Made by a program: the position numbers and the translations under genes
Notes under the pieces: generated by a model
What the model saw: only the letters and a program-made list of their open reading frames with translations
What the model was told of the DNA's origin: nothing
Databases searched by the model: none
Part shown: in pieces, positions 45,225 to 54,557 of the stretch
Layout of the letters: the number at the start of each line of letters is the position of its first letter
How positions within the stretch are numbered: position 1 is the stretch's first letter
NCBI RefSeq assembly: GCF_015278315.1
Contig: NZ_JADIJE010000002.1
Span: 310,001 to 374,000 of the forward strand
Length of the DNA: 64,000 nt
DNA from: Microbacterium ureisolvens
GTDB lineage: Bacteria; Actinomycetota; Actinomycetes; Actinomycetales; Microbacteriaceae
Direction: 5' to 3'

Positions 45225-47815
45225 CCGACACTGTGACCGAGACCGCGACGACCCCGGTCGACGACGCGCCGCAGCAGGACCCGCCCGTGTTCCGGCAGGT
45301 CGACCAGCCGCTTCGGGTGCGCGCCCGCGATCTGCTCGACCGGCTCACCCCCGACGAGCGCATCGCGATGCTGCACCAGGCGGCCCCCGCGATCGAGCGG
45401 CTCGGAGTGCCGGCCTGGCACACCGGGTGCGAGGCGCTGCACGGCGTCGCGTGGCTCGGCCGCGCGACCGTGTTCCCCCAGCCGGTCGGGCTCGCCGCGA
45501 CGTGGGACACCGATCTGGTCGAGAAGGTCGGCGAGGTGGCCGCGATCGAGGTGCGCGCCAAACGCGCCGAGAACCCGCTGGTGAGCCTCAACGTGTGGGC
45601 GCCCGTCGTCAACACCCTGCGTCACCCCGGATGGGGCCGCAACGAGGAGGGCTACTCCGAAGACCCCCACGTCACCGGCGTGTTCGGCACGGCGTACTCC
45701 AAGGGCCTCCGCGGCGACCATCCCCGGGTGTGGCGCACCGTGCCCGCGCTCAAGCACTTCCTCGCGTACAACAACGAGACCGACCGCTCCACGACGTCGT
45801 CCGAGATGTCGCTGCGCACCCTGCACGAAGAGGAGCTGCCGGCCTTCCGCGCGGCGATCGAGGCGGGGGTCGCGGGCGGCATGATGCTCGCGTACAACCA
45901 GGTCAACGGCATCCCGGCCCACACGCAGCCCGAGCTCGTCGCGGAGGCCCGGTCGTGGTCGGACGAATCGATCGCGGTCGTGTCGGATGCCGGAGCCCCG
46001 ACCTTCCTCGTCACCACGCAGCGCGCCCAGCCCGATCACGTCCACGCCGCCGCCGCCCTCGTGCGTTCGGGCCTGGACTCGTTCACCGACAACGAGGCGA
46101 ACGCCGCCCCGACCATCGGGTACGTGAACGAGGCGCTCGCCGCAGGTCTCCTCACCCGCGACGACGTCGACCAGGCGGTGCTGCGCCTTCTCGAGCTGCG
46201 CATCCGCACCGGTGAGTTCGACGGCGACGCCGACCCCTATGCGGGCATCGGGGCCGACGCGATCGACGCGCCCGGGGCGCGGGAGCTCGCCCGGGAGGCG
46301 GTGGCGCGCTCGGTCGTCGTGCTGCGGAACGACTCCGGCGTGCTGCCCCTCCCGGACGTGTCGAAGGTCGCCGTGGTGGGTCCGCTGGCCGACCTGGTGC
46401 TCACCGACTGGTACGCGGGCACCCCGCCGTATGCGGTCGGGATCGGTGCGGCCGCGGCCGAGCGCTTCGGCGAGGCCGAGGTGGTGACCGGCGCCGACAC
46501 CATCGCGCTCCGCGCCGTCTCCAACGGCCGGTACGTCGTGTCGAGCGCCGACGGCGCCGTGGTCGAGGCGTCGGCCGACGCCGCGGGCGAGGATGCACTG
46601 TTCGACGTCACGGACTGGGGCGACGGCATCCTGACGCTCCGCTCCCGCGCGGGCGGGCTGCTGCTCACCGGCGGCTCGTGGCCGGTGCGAGCCGACGCCG
46701 CCCGTGTCGGGGAGTGGGTCGTGCAGGAGAGCTTCCGCGCCCACGTGCACGCCGACGGCACCTGGTCGCTGCTGCACCTGGGGTCGGGCCGTTGGCTGCG
46801 GGTGTTCCGGGACTCGGGCCTCCTGGCTGCCGAGGCGGTGACGCTCGATAAGGCCGAGCGGTTCGGCGTGCGCGTGGTGCGGTCGGGCGCGGCCGCGGTG
46901 GCCGAGGCGGCTGCGAACGCCGACGCCGTCATCGTCGCGGTGGGCAACGATCCGCACCTGAATGGCCGCGAGACCGAGGATCGCCCGCACCTGCGCCTGC
47001 CGGACGCCTGGGCGGACCTGTGGCGTGCGGCGCGCGAGGCCAACCCGCGCGCAGTGCTCACCGTCGTGTCGAGCTACCCCTACGTCCTCGCGGACGTCGA
47101 CGCCGACACGGTCGTCTGGTCGAGCCACGGCGGGCAGGAGCTCGGACACGGCGTCATCGACGTGCTGTCGGGCGATCGCGAGCCCGCGGGCCGGCTGTCG
47201 CAGAGCTGGCCCGCGACCGAGGAACAGGCGGGCGACCTGTTCGACTACGACACCCTCCGCCAGGGGGCGACCTACCGCCACCAGGCCGAGCGGCCCACGT
47301 TCGCCTTCGGGCACGGCCTCACGTACACGACCGTCGGCTACGAGTCGCTTTCGGTGACAGATGCCGCGACCCCGGCGCCGGAGCCCACGCACCGGCACGC
47401 CGGATTCGAGCGGCGGGCCGATGAGGTGCCGGTGACCGCGGTGGTGCGGGTGCGCAACTCGGGCGACCGGGACGCCGAGGAGCTCGTACAGCTCTACGCG
47501 CTGCCCGCCGAGGGCTTCGCGATTGCGACCCCGCGCCGCCTGCTGGTGGCCTACGAGCGCGTGCGTCTGGCCCCGGGCGAGGTCCGCGACGTCGAGCTGT
47601 CGTTCTCGCCGGCGCGTCTGGCGGTGTGGGACGACGCCGTGCGGCTGCCGGGCGCCGCCCAGGACTGGGTCCACGAGGGCGCCGCGGGTGCAGGCCGGGA
47701 CGTACGCGCTGGCGGCCGGCCCGTCGGCGTGGGACCTTCCCGTGCGTGCCGAGCTGGAGGTCACAGCCGGCTGAGGCACCCGCCCGCAGGTCGTTGCCTG
47801 GCCCCCGGTCGTTGA
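45221..47815 (+). CDS. GH3 beta-glucosidase/xylosidase with beta-trefoil insert; probable 3' frameshift
   Basis: The 864-residue frame begins at the ATG overlapping the GH31 stop. It has PALKHFLAYNNETDRS (substrate-site Lys/His) and nucleophile Asp256 in VVSDAGAP, where SDW is commoner. The alpha/beta sandwich domain starts near residue 360 (SVVVLRN). An insert near 424-552 (IALRAVSNGRYVVSS, LTLRSRAGGLLLTGG) resembles a fascin-like beta-trefoil. The fibronectin type III domain follows. From codon ~822 the frame turns into Arg/Gly-rich sequence, while the next frame continues with AGTYALAAGPSAW and LPVRAELEVTAG and stops at 47774. A one-base gain near 47683-47690 explains this. Corrected, the enzyme would end at 47774. 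Confidence 0.87.
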   Translation: MTDTVTETATTPVDDAPQQDPPVFRQVDQPLRVRARDLLDRLTPDERIAMLHQAAPAIERLGVPAWHTGCEALHGVAWLGRATVFPQPVGLAATWDTDLVEKVGEVAAIEVRAKRAENPLVSLNVWAPVVNTLRHPGWGRNEEGYSEDPHVTGVFGTAYSKGLRGDHPRVWRTVPALKHFLAYNNETDRSTTSSEMSLRTLHEEELPAFRAAIEAGVAGGMMLAYNQVNGIPAHTQPELVAEARSWSDESIAVVSDAGAPTFLVTTQRAQPDHVHAAAALVRSGLDSFTDNEANAAPTIGYVNEALAAGLLTRDDVDQAVLRLLELRIRTGEFDGDADPYAGIGADAIDAPGARELAREAVARSVVVLRNDSGVLPLPDVSKVAVVGPLADLVLTDWYAGTPPYAVGIGAAAAERFGEAEVVTGADTIALRAVSNGRYVVSSADGAVVEASADAAGEDALFDVTDWGDGILTLRSRAGGLLLTGGSWPVRADAARVGEWVVQESFRAHVHADGTWSLLHLGSGRWLRVFRDSGLLAAEAVTLDKAERFGVRVVRSGAAAVAEAAANADAVIVAVGNDPHLNGRETEDRPHLRLPDAWADLWRAAREANPRAVLTVVSSYPYVLADVDADTVVWSSHGGQELGHGVIDVLSGDREPAGRLSQSWPATEEQAGDLFDYDTLRQGATYRHQAERPTFAFGHGLTYTTVGYESLSVTDAATPAPEPTHRHAGFERRADEVPVTAVVRVRNSGDRDAEELVQLYALPAEGFAIATPRRLLVAYERVRLAPGEVRDVELSFSPARLAVWDDAVRLPGAAQDWVHEGAAGAGRDVRAGGRPVGVGPSRACRAGGHSRLRHPPAGRCLAPGR

Positions 47816-47899
47816 GCGAGCGAGGAACGAGTCAGGCGAAACGCCGCGACGCTCGGCCCCGGTCGTTGAGCGAGCGAGGAACGAGCGAGACGAAACGCC
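47804..47899. repeat. Two dispersed repeat copies downstream of GH3
   Basis: Copies at 47804-47845 and 47857-47899 share CCCCGGTCGTTGAGCGAGCG, then AGGAACGAG and CGAAACGCC. The GH3 frame, as written, stops inside the first copy. Confidence 0.75.
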
Positions 47900-47916
47900 T
47901 GCAACCCGGCGAAGGG

Positions 47917-48831
47917 TCAGAGCGCGAACTCCTCGGCCAACGAGCGCGTCTCGGCGGGGGTCCAGATGCGGTCGCCGAAGACGTGCCGGTGGGCGAGCGA
48001 GAGCTCCGCGCCGGGTGCGAGCAGGATGTGCTGGTCGAACGCCGGCGAGGGCGCGATGATAGGGAACGGCTCGCTGCGCACGAACCAGCGGATCGCCGGG
48101 CCGCCCGTAGATGTGCCCGCGAAGACGAGCACCGTTCCGCCGCCGTCGACCTCATCGTGCTCGCCGGACAGCGCCACCCAGGGGCCGGCCAGCCCCATGA
48201 CCGCGTCGGCGCCGGCGTCGTCAGGCAGCCCGCCTGCCAGAACGCGGCCGCCGGTCCAGGCACGCGGCATCCGGATCGCGAAGCCGGTGTAGCCGGCGTT
48301 CGGGCGGCCCTGCGTCGTCGGGCTGCCGAATTCCAATTCGCGGTCGGCGGTGCTGCGGAGGGTGGTGGAGAAGTCGAGTGCCCATAGTCCGCGCTCGGTG
48401 TCGACGCCGTGGAAGCGGTGCGTGCGCGTCTCGGAGATCCACTCCTCGCCCGCCTGCGTGATCCACGTGAGCTCTTCGGTGAAAGCGACCTCGGCTCCGG
48501 CATCCGTCACCGTCGTGAAGCGGTCGTGGCGCATACGGCCGACGTTGTCGAGCAGTACGTAGTCTCCGTGCTCGGGGCGGTACGTGTTGCCGCCCCAGAA
48601 GTTCTGACCCGACACGTGGGTCCACGTGAACTGCAGGCCCTTGTGCCAACGGTGGTCCCACGGCCGGAACGCCGTGAGCGGCGCCCCGTCGAGGGCGCGC
48701 AGCGGGTGCAGGAAGGGCTTCGGGCCCTCCGATGGCTCACCGCCCGGGTCGAACGAATAGCGGGCGATGTCGACGCCCGCGGAAGAGACGGTCAGGTCGG
48801 TGTCGTCGAGGCGGAGGCTGAGATCGGGCAC
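47917..48831 (-). CDS. DUF6807 (PmoA-like) family protein
   Basis: The 304-residue protein matches the PmoA/DUF6807 family of uncharacterised carbohydrate-locus proteins. Recognisable pieces are FLHPLRALDGAPLTAFRPWDHRWHKGLQFTW-like FRPWDHRWHKG (near 55-66), NFWGGNTYRP, GPWVALSGEHD and the C-terminal HRHVFGDRIWTP. The predicted fold is beta-rich. The GTG at 48831 is the only sensible in-frame start; its ribosome site GGGAG is very close. A class A operator lies 25 bases upstream, tying it to the sugar regulon. The family is possibly involved in sugar oxidation or epimerisation, but nothing is proven. Confidence 0.82.
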   Translation of the reverse strand: MPDLSLRLDDTDLTVSSAGVDIARYSFDPGGEPSEGPKPFLHPLRALDGAPLTAFRPWDHRWHKGLQFTWTHVSGQNFWGGNTYRPEHGDYVLLDNVGRMRHDRFTTVTDAGAEVAFTEELTWITQAGEEWISETRTHRFHGVDTERGLWALDFSTTLRSTADRELEFGSPTTQGRPNAGYTGFAIRMPRAWTGGRVLAGGLPDDAGADAVMGLAGPWVALSGEHDEVDGGGTVLVFAGTSTGGPAIRWFVRSEPFPIIAPSPAFDQHILLAPGAELSLAHRHVFGDRIWTPAETRSLAEEFAL

Positions 48832-48855
48832 GCTCCCATTCTGACGCAGATGCGC

Positions 48856-48869
48856 GGAAAGCGCTTGCC
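48856..48869. promoter_or_regulatory. LacI-type operator (class A) upstream of DUF6807 gene
   Basis: GGAAAGCGCTTGCC is identical to the site at 26695-26708. Confidence 0.7.
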
Positions 48870-49022
48870 GATCCCAAGGTCGCCGGGATTTTGCCGCGCG
48901 TTCAGACCGCTGTCAAGGGGTAGGCCTGTTCCGGACTCTGAGGCCGGGGGGGCGGTAGCGTCGTCGGCATCTCAACGGAGACACCGCACCCCCCGCAGTG
49001 TCCACGAGACAAAGGAGAGATC

Positions 49023-49301
49023 ATGCTCTGGACCATTCTCGGCCTCATCATCATCGGCCTGATCGCCGGCCTCATCGCTCGCGCCGTCATCCCCGGCAAG
49101 CAGAGCATGGGCATCCTGCTCACGATCGTGCTCGGCATCGTCGGCTCATTCGTCGGCGGGTTCCTGGGCTTCCTGATCTTCGGAAGCGACCCCAACGGCG
49201 GCTTCCTGCAGCCGTCGGGCATCATCGGCTCGATCCTCGGCGCGATCATCGTGCTCGGCATCTACGTGCTCGTCACGCGTCGCCGCGGCGTCACCCGCTG
49301 A
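49023..49301 (+). CDS. GlsB/YeaQ/YmgE family stress-associated membrane protein
   Basis: The 92-residue protein has three hydrophobic helices and the family pattern GLIAGLIARAVIPGKQSMG, then LGIVGSFVGGFLG and a final IIVLGIYVLVTRRR. Members are small general-stress-linked membrane proteins of unknown action. AAAGGAGAG precedes the ATG at 49023. A faint SigB-like element, GTTCAG with GGGTAG 12 bases later (48900-48923), lies upstream, but I do not rely on it. Confidence 0.88.
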   Translation: MLWTILGLIIIGLIAGLIARAVIPGKQSMGILLTIVLGIVGSFVGGFLGFLIFGSDPNGGFLQPSGIIGSILGAIIVLGIYVLVTRRRGVTR

Positions 49302-49322
49302 CCCGGGTCCGCGACTCCCCTC

Positions 49323-49440
49323 GCGAACCCACACCAGAAGCGCGAGCCCACACGCTCCGGCGTGTGGGTTCGCGCTTTTGCGTGTGGGTTCGCGCTTTTG
49401 CGTGTGGGCTCGCGGTTTTGCGTGTGGGTTCGGGTGTGAC
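49323..49440. repeat. 20-bp tandem repeats with inverted copies (hairpin between convergent genes)
   Basis: CGTGTGGGTTCGCGCTTTTG stands at 49361 and 49381 exactly, at 49401 with two changes and at 49421 in part. Inverted versions CGCGAACCCACACC and GCGCGAGCCCACACG lie at 49323-49356. The whole can fold into a large hairpin and fills the gap between glsB-like and phosphoglucomutase genes, probably ending both transcripts. Confidence 0.75.
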
Positions 49441-49460
49441 GGGCGGCCGCGGCCTGCGAC

Positions 49461-51104
49461 TCAGGCCCCGGCGAGCGCCGCCGACACGACCTCGCGCGCC
49501 TCGGCCTGCACCTGCGCGAGGTGCTCGGGGCCGCGCAGCGACTCGGCGTAGAGCTTGTAGACGTCCTCGGTGCCCGACGGACGCGCCGCGAACCACGCGT
49601 GCTCGGTCTGCACCTTGAGCCCGCCGATCGCGGCGCCGTTGCCCGGCGCGTGCGAGAGCTTCGCCGTGATGGGCTCGCCGGCGAGCTCCGTGGCGGTGAC
49701 GGCCTCCGGAGCCAGCTTCCCGAGCGCCGCCTTCTGAGCGGGCGAGGCCGGGGCATCCACGCGCTGATACGCCGACGACCCAAACTCGGCCTCGAGCTCC
49801 GCGTAGCGCTGCGAGGGCGTCTTGCCCGTGACGGCGAGGATCTCTGCCGCGAGCAGGCACAGCAGGATGCCGTCCTTGTCGGTGGTCCACACCGAGCCGT
49901 CCTTGCGCAGGAACGACGCGCCCGCCGACTCCTCTCCGCCGAAGGCGACGGAGCCGTCCAGGAGGCCGGGTACGAACCACTTGAAGCCGACGGGCACCTC
50001 GAGGAGGGCGCGGCCGAGGGATTCGGCGACCCGGTCGATGATCATCGAGCTGACGAGGGTCTTGCCGACCGCGGCATCCGTCGGCCAGTCCGGCCGATGC
50101 GAATAGAGGTAGTCGATCGCGACGGCGAGGTAGTGGTTGGGGTTCATGAGCCCGCCGTCGGGCGTCACGATGCCGTGCCGGTCGGCGTCGGCGTCGTTGC
50201 CGGTGAGGATGTCGTACTCCTCGCGGCGGCCGATGAGTCCGGCCATCGCCGACGGAGACGACGGATCCATGCGGATCTTCTCGTCCCAGTCGAGGGTCAT
50301 GAAGCGCCACGTCGGATCGACGTCGGGGTTCACCACAGTGAGGTCGAGGCCGTGCACCTCGGCGATGAGCGCCCAGTACTCGACCGACGCACCGCCCAGC
50401 GGATCGGCGCCGATGCGCACTCCCGCACGACGGATCGCCTCGACATCGATGATGTTCGCCAGATCGCGCACGTACGCGTCGCGGAAGTCGTACTCGCCGA
50501 GGGTGTCGGCGTCGAGGTCCTTGAAGGGGGTTCGCGAAACGCCCTCCAGGCCCGCGGCGATGAGCTCGTTGGCCCGGTTCGCGATCCAGCCCGTGGCATC
50601 GGTGTCGGCCGGGCCGCCGTTCGGCGGGTTGTACTTGAAACCGCCGTCGCGGGGCGGGTTGTGGCTGGGCGTCACCACGATGCCGTCGGCGCGGCCCGGG
50701 TCTGCGGCATCCTTCCCGCGGTTGTACGTGAGGATCGCGTGGCTCAGCGCCGGCGTCGGAACCCACGAGTCGCGGGCATCGACCCGCACGTCGACGCCGT
50801 TCGCGACGAGCACCTCGATGGCGCTGCGCTCGGCGGGCAGCGACAGCCCATGCGTGTCGCGTCCGAGGAACAGCGGACCCTCGATGCCCTGCGAGCGCCG
50901 GTAGTCGACGATCGCCTGGGTCGTGGCCAGGATGTGGGTCTCGTTGAAACTCGCCGACAGCGAGGACCCGCGGTGACCGCTCGTGCCGAACGCGACGCGC
51001 TGCTCGGGCACCGAGGGGTCGGGCTTGATGTCGTAATAGGCGGCGATCAGCTCATCGATGTCGATGAGGTCGGATGCCTCGGCGGGCTGTCCTGCGCGAC
51101 TCAT
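49461..51104 (-). CDS. pgm: Phosphoglucomutase (alpha-D-glucose phosphate-specific)
   Basis: The 547-residue enzyme interconverts glucose 1-phosphate and glucose 6-phosphate, linking glycogen and sugar catabolism to glycolysis. It has FGTSGHRGS (residues 39-47), the phosphoserine loop TPSHNPP (Ser147), the magnesium site [19 protein letters not shown] for sugar binding, and ARPSGTED for phosphate binding. Length equals bacterial Pgm. The ATG at 51104 was chosen since the upstream frame is antisense of pheA. It is oriented away from pheA, and is the first gene outside the sugar island. Confidence 0.96.
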   Translation of the reverse strand: MSRAGQPAEASDLIDIDELIAAYYDIKPDPSVPEQRVAFGTSGHRGSSLSASFNETHILATTQAIVDYRRSQGIEGPLFLGRDTHGLSLPAERSAIEVLVANGVDVRVDARDSWVPTPALSHAILTYNRGKDAADPGRADGIVVTPSHNPPRDGGFKYNPPNGGPADTDATGWIANRANELIAAGLEGVSRTPFKDLDADTLGEYDFRDAYVRDLANIIDVEAIRRAGVRIGADPLGGASVEYWALIAEVHGLDLTVVNPDVDPTWRFMTLDWDEKIRMDPSSPSAMAGLIGRREEYDILTGNDADADRHGIVTPDGGLMNPNHYLAVAIDYLYSHRPDWPTDAAVGKTLVSSMIIDRVAESLGRALLEVPVGFKWFVPGLLDGSVAFGGEESAGASFLRKDGSVWTTDKDGILLCLLAAEILAVTGKTPSQRYAELEAEFGSSAYQRVDAPASPAQKAALGKLAPEAVTATELAGEPITAKLSHAPGNGAAIGGLKVQTEHAWFAARPSGTEDVYKLYAESLRGPEHLAQVQAEAREVVSAALAGA

Positions 51105-51187
51105 GCGTCCCAGTCTGCCCGTCCTGATCGACCTGCGCACGGTCCGTGACAAGCGGCCCGGCGGTCCGTATGATCGGCCGGGCCGAA

Positions 51188-51193
51188 TAGGCT
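51188..51193 (+). promoter_or_regulatory. -10 box for leaderless pheA transcript
   Basis: TAGGCT ends seven bases before the GTG at 51201, which lacks a ribosome site. This fits a leaderless mRNA. Confidence 0.4.
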
Positions 51194-51200
51194 GGCACGC

Positions 51201-52178
51201 GTGACTTCCGAGGTCGTCGCCGAGCAGGCTTCCGTTCCCGTCCGCCGCACCTACAGCTACCTGGGCCCTGCGGGCACGTTCACCGAGGCGGCGCTGGCGC
51301 AGGTGCCCGAGGCGCGGGGGCACGAGTGGCGGCCGGTGCGCAATGTCGGCGAGGCGCTGGCCGACGTCATCGCCGGCCGGTCGGACGCCGCGATGATCGC
51401 GATCGAGAACTCCGTCGACGGCGGTGTCTCGACGGCGCAGGACGCGCTGGCGACCGTGCCGGGCCTGCGCATCGTCGGCGAGTACCTCGTGCCGGTGGAG
51501 TTCGTCCTGGTCGGCCGCCCCGGTGCGCGCCTCGAGGACGTGTCGCTGATCGCCGCCCACCCCGTGGCGTACGCCCAGTGCCTGGAGTGGCTCACCCGCG
51601 AGCTGCCCGCGCACGCGCACGTGCCGGCCGCGAGCAACGTGGCCAGCGCGATGGGGCTGCTCGACGGATCGAGCGACGCGGATGCCGCGATCGCCCCACC
51701 CGGGATCCTCGAGCACCACCAGCTCGAACTCCTCGCCTCGAACATCGGCGACAACCCGAACGCCGTGACGCGCTTCGTGCTCGTCAGTCGCACCGTGGTG
51801 CCGCCGCCGCCGACCGGAGCCGACAAGACCTCGCTCATCGTCGAGCTTCCCGACGACCACCCCGGCGCCCTGCTGGAGATGCTGGAGCAGTTCGCGACCC
51901 GGGGCATCAACCTGTCGCTCCTGGCCTCGCGGCCGATCGGCGACGAGCTCGGCCGGTACCGGTTCGTCGTCGACGCCGACGGTCACCTCGAGGATGAGCG
52001 CATGGCCGACGCCCTCATGGGCCTGCGCCGCTTCAGCCCGAAGGTGACCTTCCTCGGCTCGTATCCGCGCGCGGACCGAGCCGTCGTCCACTACCCCGAG
52101 AGGTATGCCGACGACGTCTTCGTCGAGGCGCGCGACTGGCTGCGCGGCCTCCTCTCGGGCGAGCCGGAGGCGCAGTGA
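51201..52178 (+). CDS. pheA: Prephenate dehydratase
   Basis: The 325-residue enzyme converts prephenate to phenylpyruvate. It begins [15 protein letters not shown] (residues 18-32), has [15 protein letters not shown], and [13 protein letters not shown] just before the C-terminal ACT domain, where [14 protein letters not shown] and [22 protein letters not shown] mark the phenylalanine-binding site (usual ESRP is ASRP here). The GTG start has no ribosome site and a TANNNT box at the leaderless distance. The stop overlaps the next gene's start region. Confidence 0.95.
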   Translation: MTSEVVAEQASVPVRRTYSYLGPAGTFTEAALAQVPEARGHEWRPVRNVGEALADVIAGRSDAAMIAIENSVDGGVSTAQDALATVPGLRIVGEYLVPVEFVLVGRPGARLEDVSLIAAHPVAYAQCLEWLTRELPAHAHVPAASNVASAMGLLDGSSDADAAIAPPGILEHHQLELLASNIGDNPNAVTRFVLVSRTVVPPPPTGADKTSLIVELPDDHPGALLEMLEQFATRGINLSLLASRPIGDELGRYRFVVDADGHLEDERMADALMGLRRFSPKVTFLGSYPRADRAVVHYPERYADDVFVEARDWLRGLLSGEPEAQ

Positions 52179-52618
52179 TGGCCGCCCCGTTCGTGCTCGA
52201 CCCGGCTGACGAGCGCCAGGCCAAGGCCCTCGCGCGGCTGGAGGGCGAAGAGATCGGGTGGCTCGGCACCATCGGGCGCGACGGCTTCCCCCATGCGGTG
52301 CCGGTGTGGTTCCTCTGGAAGGACGACGTCGCCTACGTCTTCACACAGCCGGGTTCGGCGAAGGCGAAGAACCTCCGCGAGAACCCGAAGGCGATGCTGC
52401 ACCTCGAGGCAGGCGACGACGGCGAGCAGCTGCACGTGCTGCAGGGCACCGTCGAGATCTCCGACGAGCCGACGACCGCGTGGCTCGACCGGCTGGGCGA
52501 GGCCTACCTCGCCAAGTACGGCGGCGGCATCCAGCACCTCGGCTGGACGCACGAGCGCATGTGGGCCGAGTACTCGCTGGTGCTGATCTTCCGCCCGCAC
52601 AAGCTCATCGCCTGGTAG
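52178..52618 (+). CDS. PPOX-class split-barrel protein (F420/FMN-dependent type)
   Basis: The 146-residue protein has the split beta-barrel of the pyridoxamine 5'-phosphate oxidase class: [24 protein letters not shown] and [26 protein letters not shown] are typical of the actinobacterial TIGR03618-like group, which often bind F420. GGAGG lies eight bases before the ATG at 52178; a GTG one codon earlier is an alternative. The substrate is unknown. Confidence 0.87.
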   Translation: MAAPFVLDPADERQAKALARLEGEEIGWLGTIGRDGFPHAVPVWFLWKDDVAYVFTQPGSAKAKNLRENPKAMLHLEAGDDGEQLHVLQGTVEISDEPTTAWLDRLGEAYLAKYGGGIQHLGWTHERMWAEYSLVLIFRPHKLIAW

Positions 52619-52655
52619 GCGCCGAGACCCGGGGGTGCGAGGACGGCCGACCGTC

Positions 52656-52729
52656 CCCGGGGGTTAGCCCCCGGCCTGCACCTCAGCCGAGGGCTCGCAC
52701 CTCAGCCGAGCGCCCGCACCTCAGCTCAG
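52656..52729. repeat. Hairpin plus three 19-bp repeats between convergent genes
   Basis: A hairpin CCCGGGGG..CCCCCGG (52656-52674) is followed by GCACCTCAGCCGAG at 52678, 52697 and (GCACCTCAGCTCAG) 52716. The third copy runs into the final codons and stop of the LLM gene. Confidence 0.6.
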
Positions 52730-53806
52730 GTCGAGCTCGGCGGCGAGCAGCTCCAGCGTCTGCAGGCGGCCGGGCGCGGCATCCATCGGCTCGTCCTCGT
52801 AGGAGCCCGCGATCGGCGAGATCATGATCTCGTCGACGCCGTGCGTCGCGGCGAAGGAGCGGAGATCGGATGCCACGGCCTCGGCGGTGCCGACGAACCA
52901 CTTCGCGCGGGCCGAGGCCATGAACGTGTCGCCGAGACCGGCGAAGTCCGCCGCGTTCGCGCGCGCGTGCTCGACGGTCTCGAGTGCGACGAGGGGCTTG
53001 TTCGTGCGCAGACGTGCCGTCATGCGCAGGTTCGGCAGCGCCCGCTCCTCGGCCTCCTCGGCGGTGGGCGCGACGAGCACGTTCGCGGTGAGGAAGGTGC
53101 GCGGAGCGCCGAGCGCCTCCGTCGGCTGGAACGCCGACCGGTAGAGGTCGAGCGCGCGCTCGAGCCCTTCGCCGGAGAAGTGGTTCGCGAACACGTACGG
53201 AAGGCCGAGGGCGGCCGCGAGCTGGGCGGAGTAGTCGCTCGAGCCGAGCAGCCAGACCTCGGGGGTGGTGGTGGCCGCGGGGGTCGCGTGCACGTCGTAC
53301 GTGCCGCCCGACGTGAAGCGCAGCGAGGCGCCGTCGGGCGCGACGAGCGAGAGGATGTCGCGCACGTGGTCGGGGAACCGCTCGACGTCGCTGGTGGTGC
53401 CGCTCTGGCGCAGGAGCTGCGTGATCACGGGGTCCGAGCCGGGCGCGCGGCCCAGCCCGAGGTCGATGCGGCCGGGTGCCAGGGCTTCGAGCGCCGCGAA
53501 CTGCTCGGCCACGACCAGCGGCGAGTGGTTGGGGAGCATGACGCCGCCCGACCCGAGCCGGATGCGCGATGTGCGTGCGGCGGCGGCCGCCGCCAGCACC
53601 GGCGGCGTCGTCGAGGCGACCGCGGGCATGTTGTGGTGCTCGGCGAACCAGTACCGCCGGAAGCCCAGCCGGTCGGCCGCGTCGACGAGCGAGAGGGATG
53701 CCGCGACCGCCTGCGCGCTGGTCTGCCCGGTGCGCACCGGGACGAGGTCGAGGACCGACAGCGAGAGAGTCGAGGGGGAGGCCGGGGCGGGGACTGCAGT
53801 GCTCAT
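52721..53806 (-). CDS. LLM class flavin-dependent oxidoreductase
   Basis: The 361-residue protein is a luciferase-like monooxygenase-fold barrel of the MsnO8 type: YWFAEHHNMPAVASTTP, RLGSGGVMLPNHSPL, APGRIDLGLGRAPGSD and VWLLGSSDYSAQLAAALGLPYVFANHF are standard. It uses FMN or F420 supplied by a partner reductase. The ATG at 53806 has AAGG about 12 bases upstream. The F420/NADP-type reductase gene lies 49 bases upstream in the same direction, which is consistent with a working pair. The substrate is unknown. Confidence 0.92.
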   Translation of the reverse strand: MSTAVPAPASPSTLSLSVLDLVPVRTGQTSAQAVAASLSLVDAADRLGFRRYWFAEHHNMPAVASTTPPVLAAAAAARTSRIRLGSGGVMLPNHSPLVVAEQFAALEALAPGRIDLGLGRAPGSDPVITQLLRQSGTTSDVERFPDHVRDILSLVAPDGASLRFTSGGTYDVHATPAATTTPEVWLLGSSDYSAQLAAALGLPYVFANHFSGEGLERALDLYRSAFQPTEALGAPRTFLTANVLVAPTAEEAEERALPNLRMTARLRTNKPLVALETVEHARANAADFAGLGDTFMASARAKWFVGTAEAVASDLRSFAATHGVDEIMISPIAGSYEDEPMDAAPGRLQTLELLAAELDLS

Positions 53807-53855
53807 CGATTACTGCAACCTTCCGCCCCGGCATCCGCATTCCGGATCGGGAGGA

Positions 53856-54497
53856 TTACGGCAGGCGGTTGGCCTTGGCGAGGTTCTCGCGCAGCTCGTC
53901 GGCCGTCTGGGCGACGACGTACGCGGGGCGGTCGCGCTCGAGGCGCCAGGACTCGCTCAGCGGGCCGGCGCTCACGGTGTCGAAGCCCAGGGCGTCGTAC
54001 ACGCCGGTGACGAAGTCGATCGCCTCGGGGAAGTCGCTCGCGGTGCCGAGCGCCCGACGGCCCGGCTCGCCGGCAGGGGAGCCGCCGGCGTTGATGTCGG
54101 ACGCGTACAGGTGGTTGAACGCCTTCACCACCTTCGAGCTCGGCAGGTGCTCCTGGAGGAGGCCGGAGGTCGTCGCCTCGCCGCGGTCGAGGACGTCGAC
54201 GTGGCCGTCGCGCTCGAAGTAGTAGTTGTTCGTGTCGAGCACGATCTTCCCCGAAAGCGGCTGGACGGGAACGTCCTTCAGCGCCTTGAGCGGCACGGTC
54301 ACGACGGCGATGTCGGCGGCCTCGGCCGCCTCCGGCGCGGTGGCGGCGGTGACCTTCGGGCCCAGCTCCGCGACGACGCCCCCGAGGCTCTCGGGTCCGC
54401 GCGAGTTCGAGATCACGACGTCGTAGCCGAGTCCTGGGAAGGCGCGGGCCAGCGCGCTGCCGATGTGTCCTGCACCGATGATTCCGATCGTTGTCAT
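53856..54497 (-). CDS. NADPH-dependent F420 reductase-like protein
   Basis: The 213-residue protein begins TTIGIIGAGHIGSALARAF (dinucleotide-binding motif) and has VVISNSRGPESL, the loop that binds the NADP phosphate, followed by VLDTNNYYFERDG and VVKAFNHLYASDI, which are family hallmarks. It shuttles hydride between NADP and F420 or reduces another acceptor. The ATG at 54497 was preferred to 54545 because the motif begins there. An operator-like palindrome lies at 54558. Confidence 0.85.
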   Translation of the reverse strand: MTTIGIIGAGHIGSALARAFPGLGYDVVISNSRGPESLGGVVAELGPKVTAATAPEAAEAADIAVVTVPLKALKDVPVQPLSGKIVLDTNNYYFERDGHVDVLDRGEATTSGLLQEHLPSSKVVKAFNHLYASDINAGGSPAGEPGRRALGTASDFPEAIDFVTGVYDALGFDTVSAGPLSESWRLERDRPAYVVAQTADELRENLAKANRLP

Positions 54498-54557
54498 GAT
54501 GGCCCGCAACTCCGGCCCGGCGCCGGGCATTCCGACGCCCGACATGGAAGGACATCC

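Noticed and set aside
48900..48923. SigB-type promoter before the GlsB-like gene
   Set aside because: Only GTTCAG-12-GGGTAG is visible; spacing and -35 are off consensus, so it is mentioned but not annotated.
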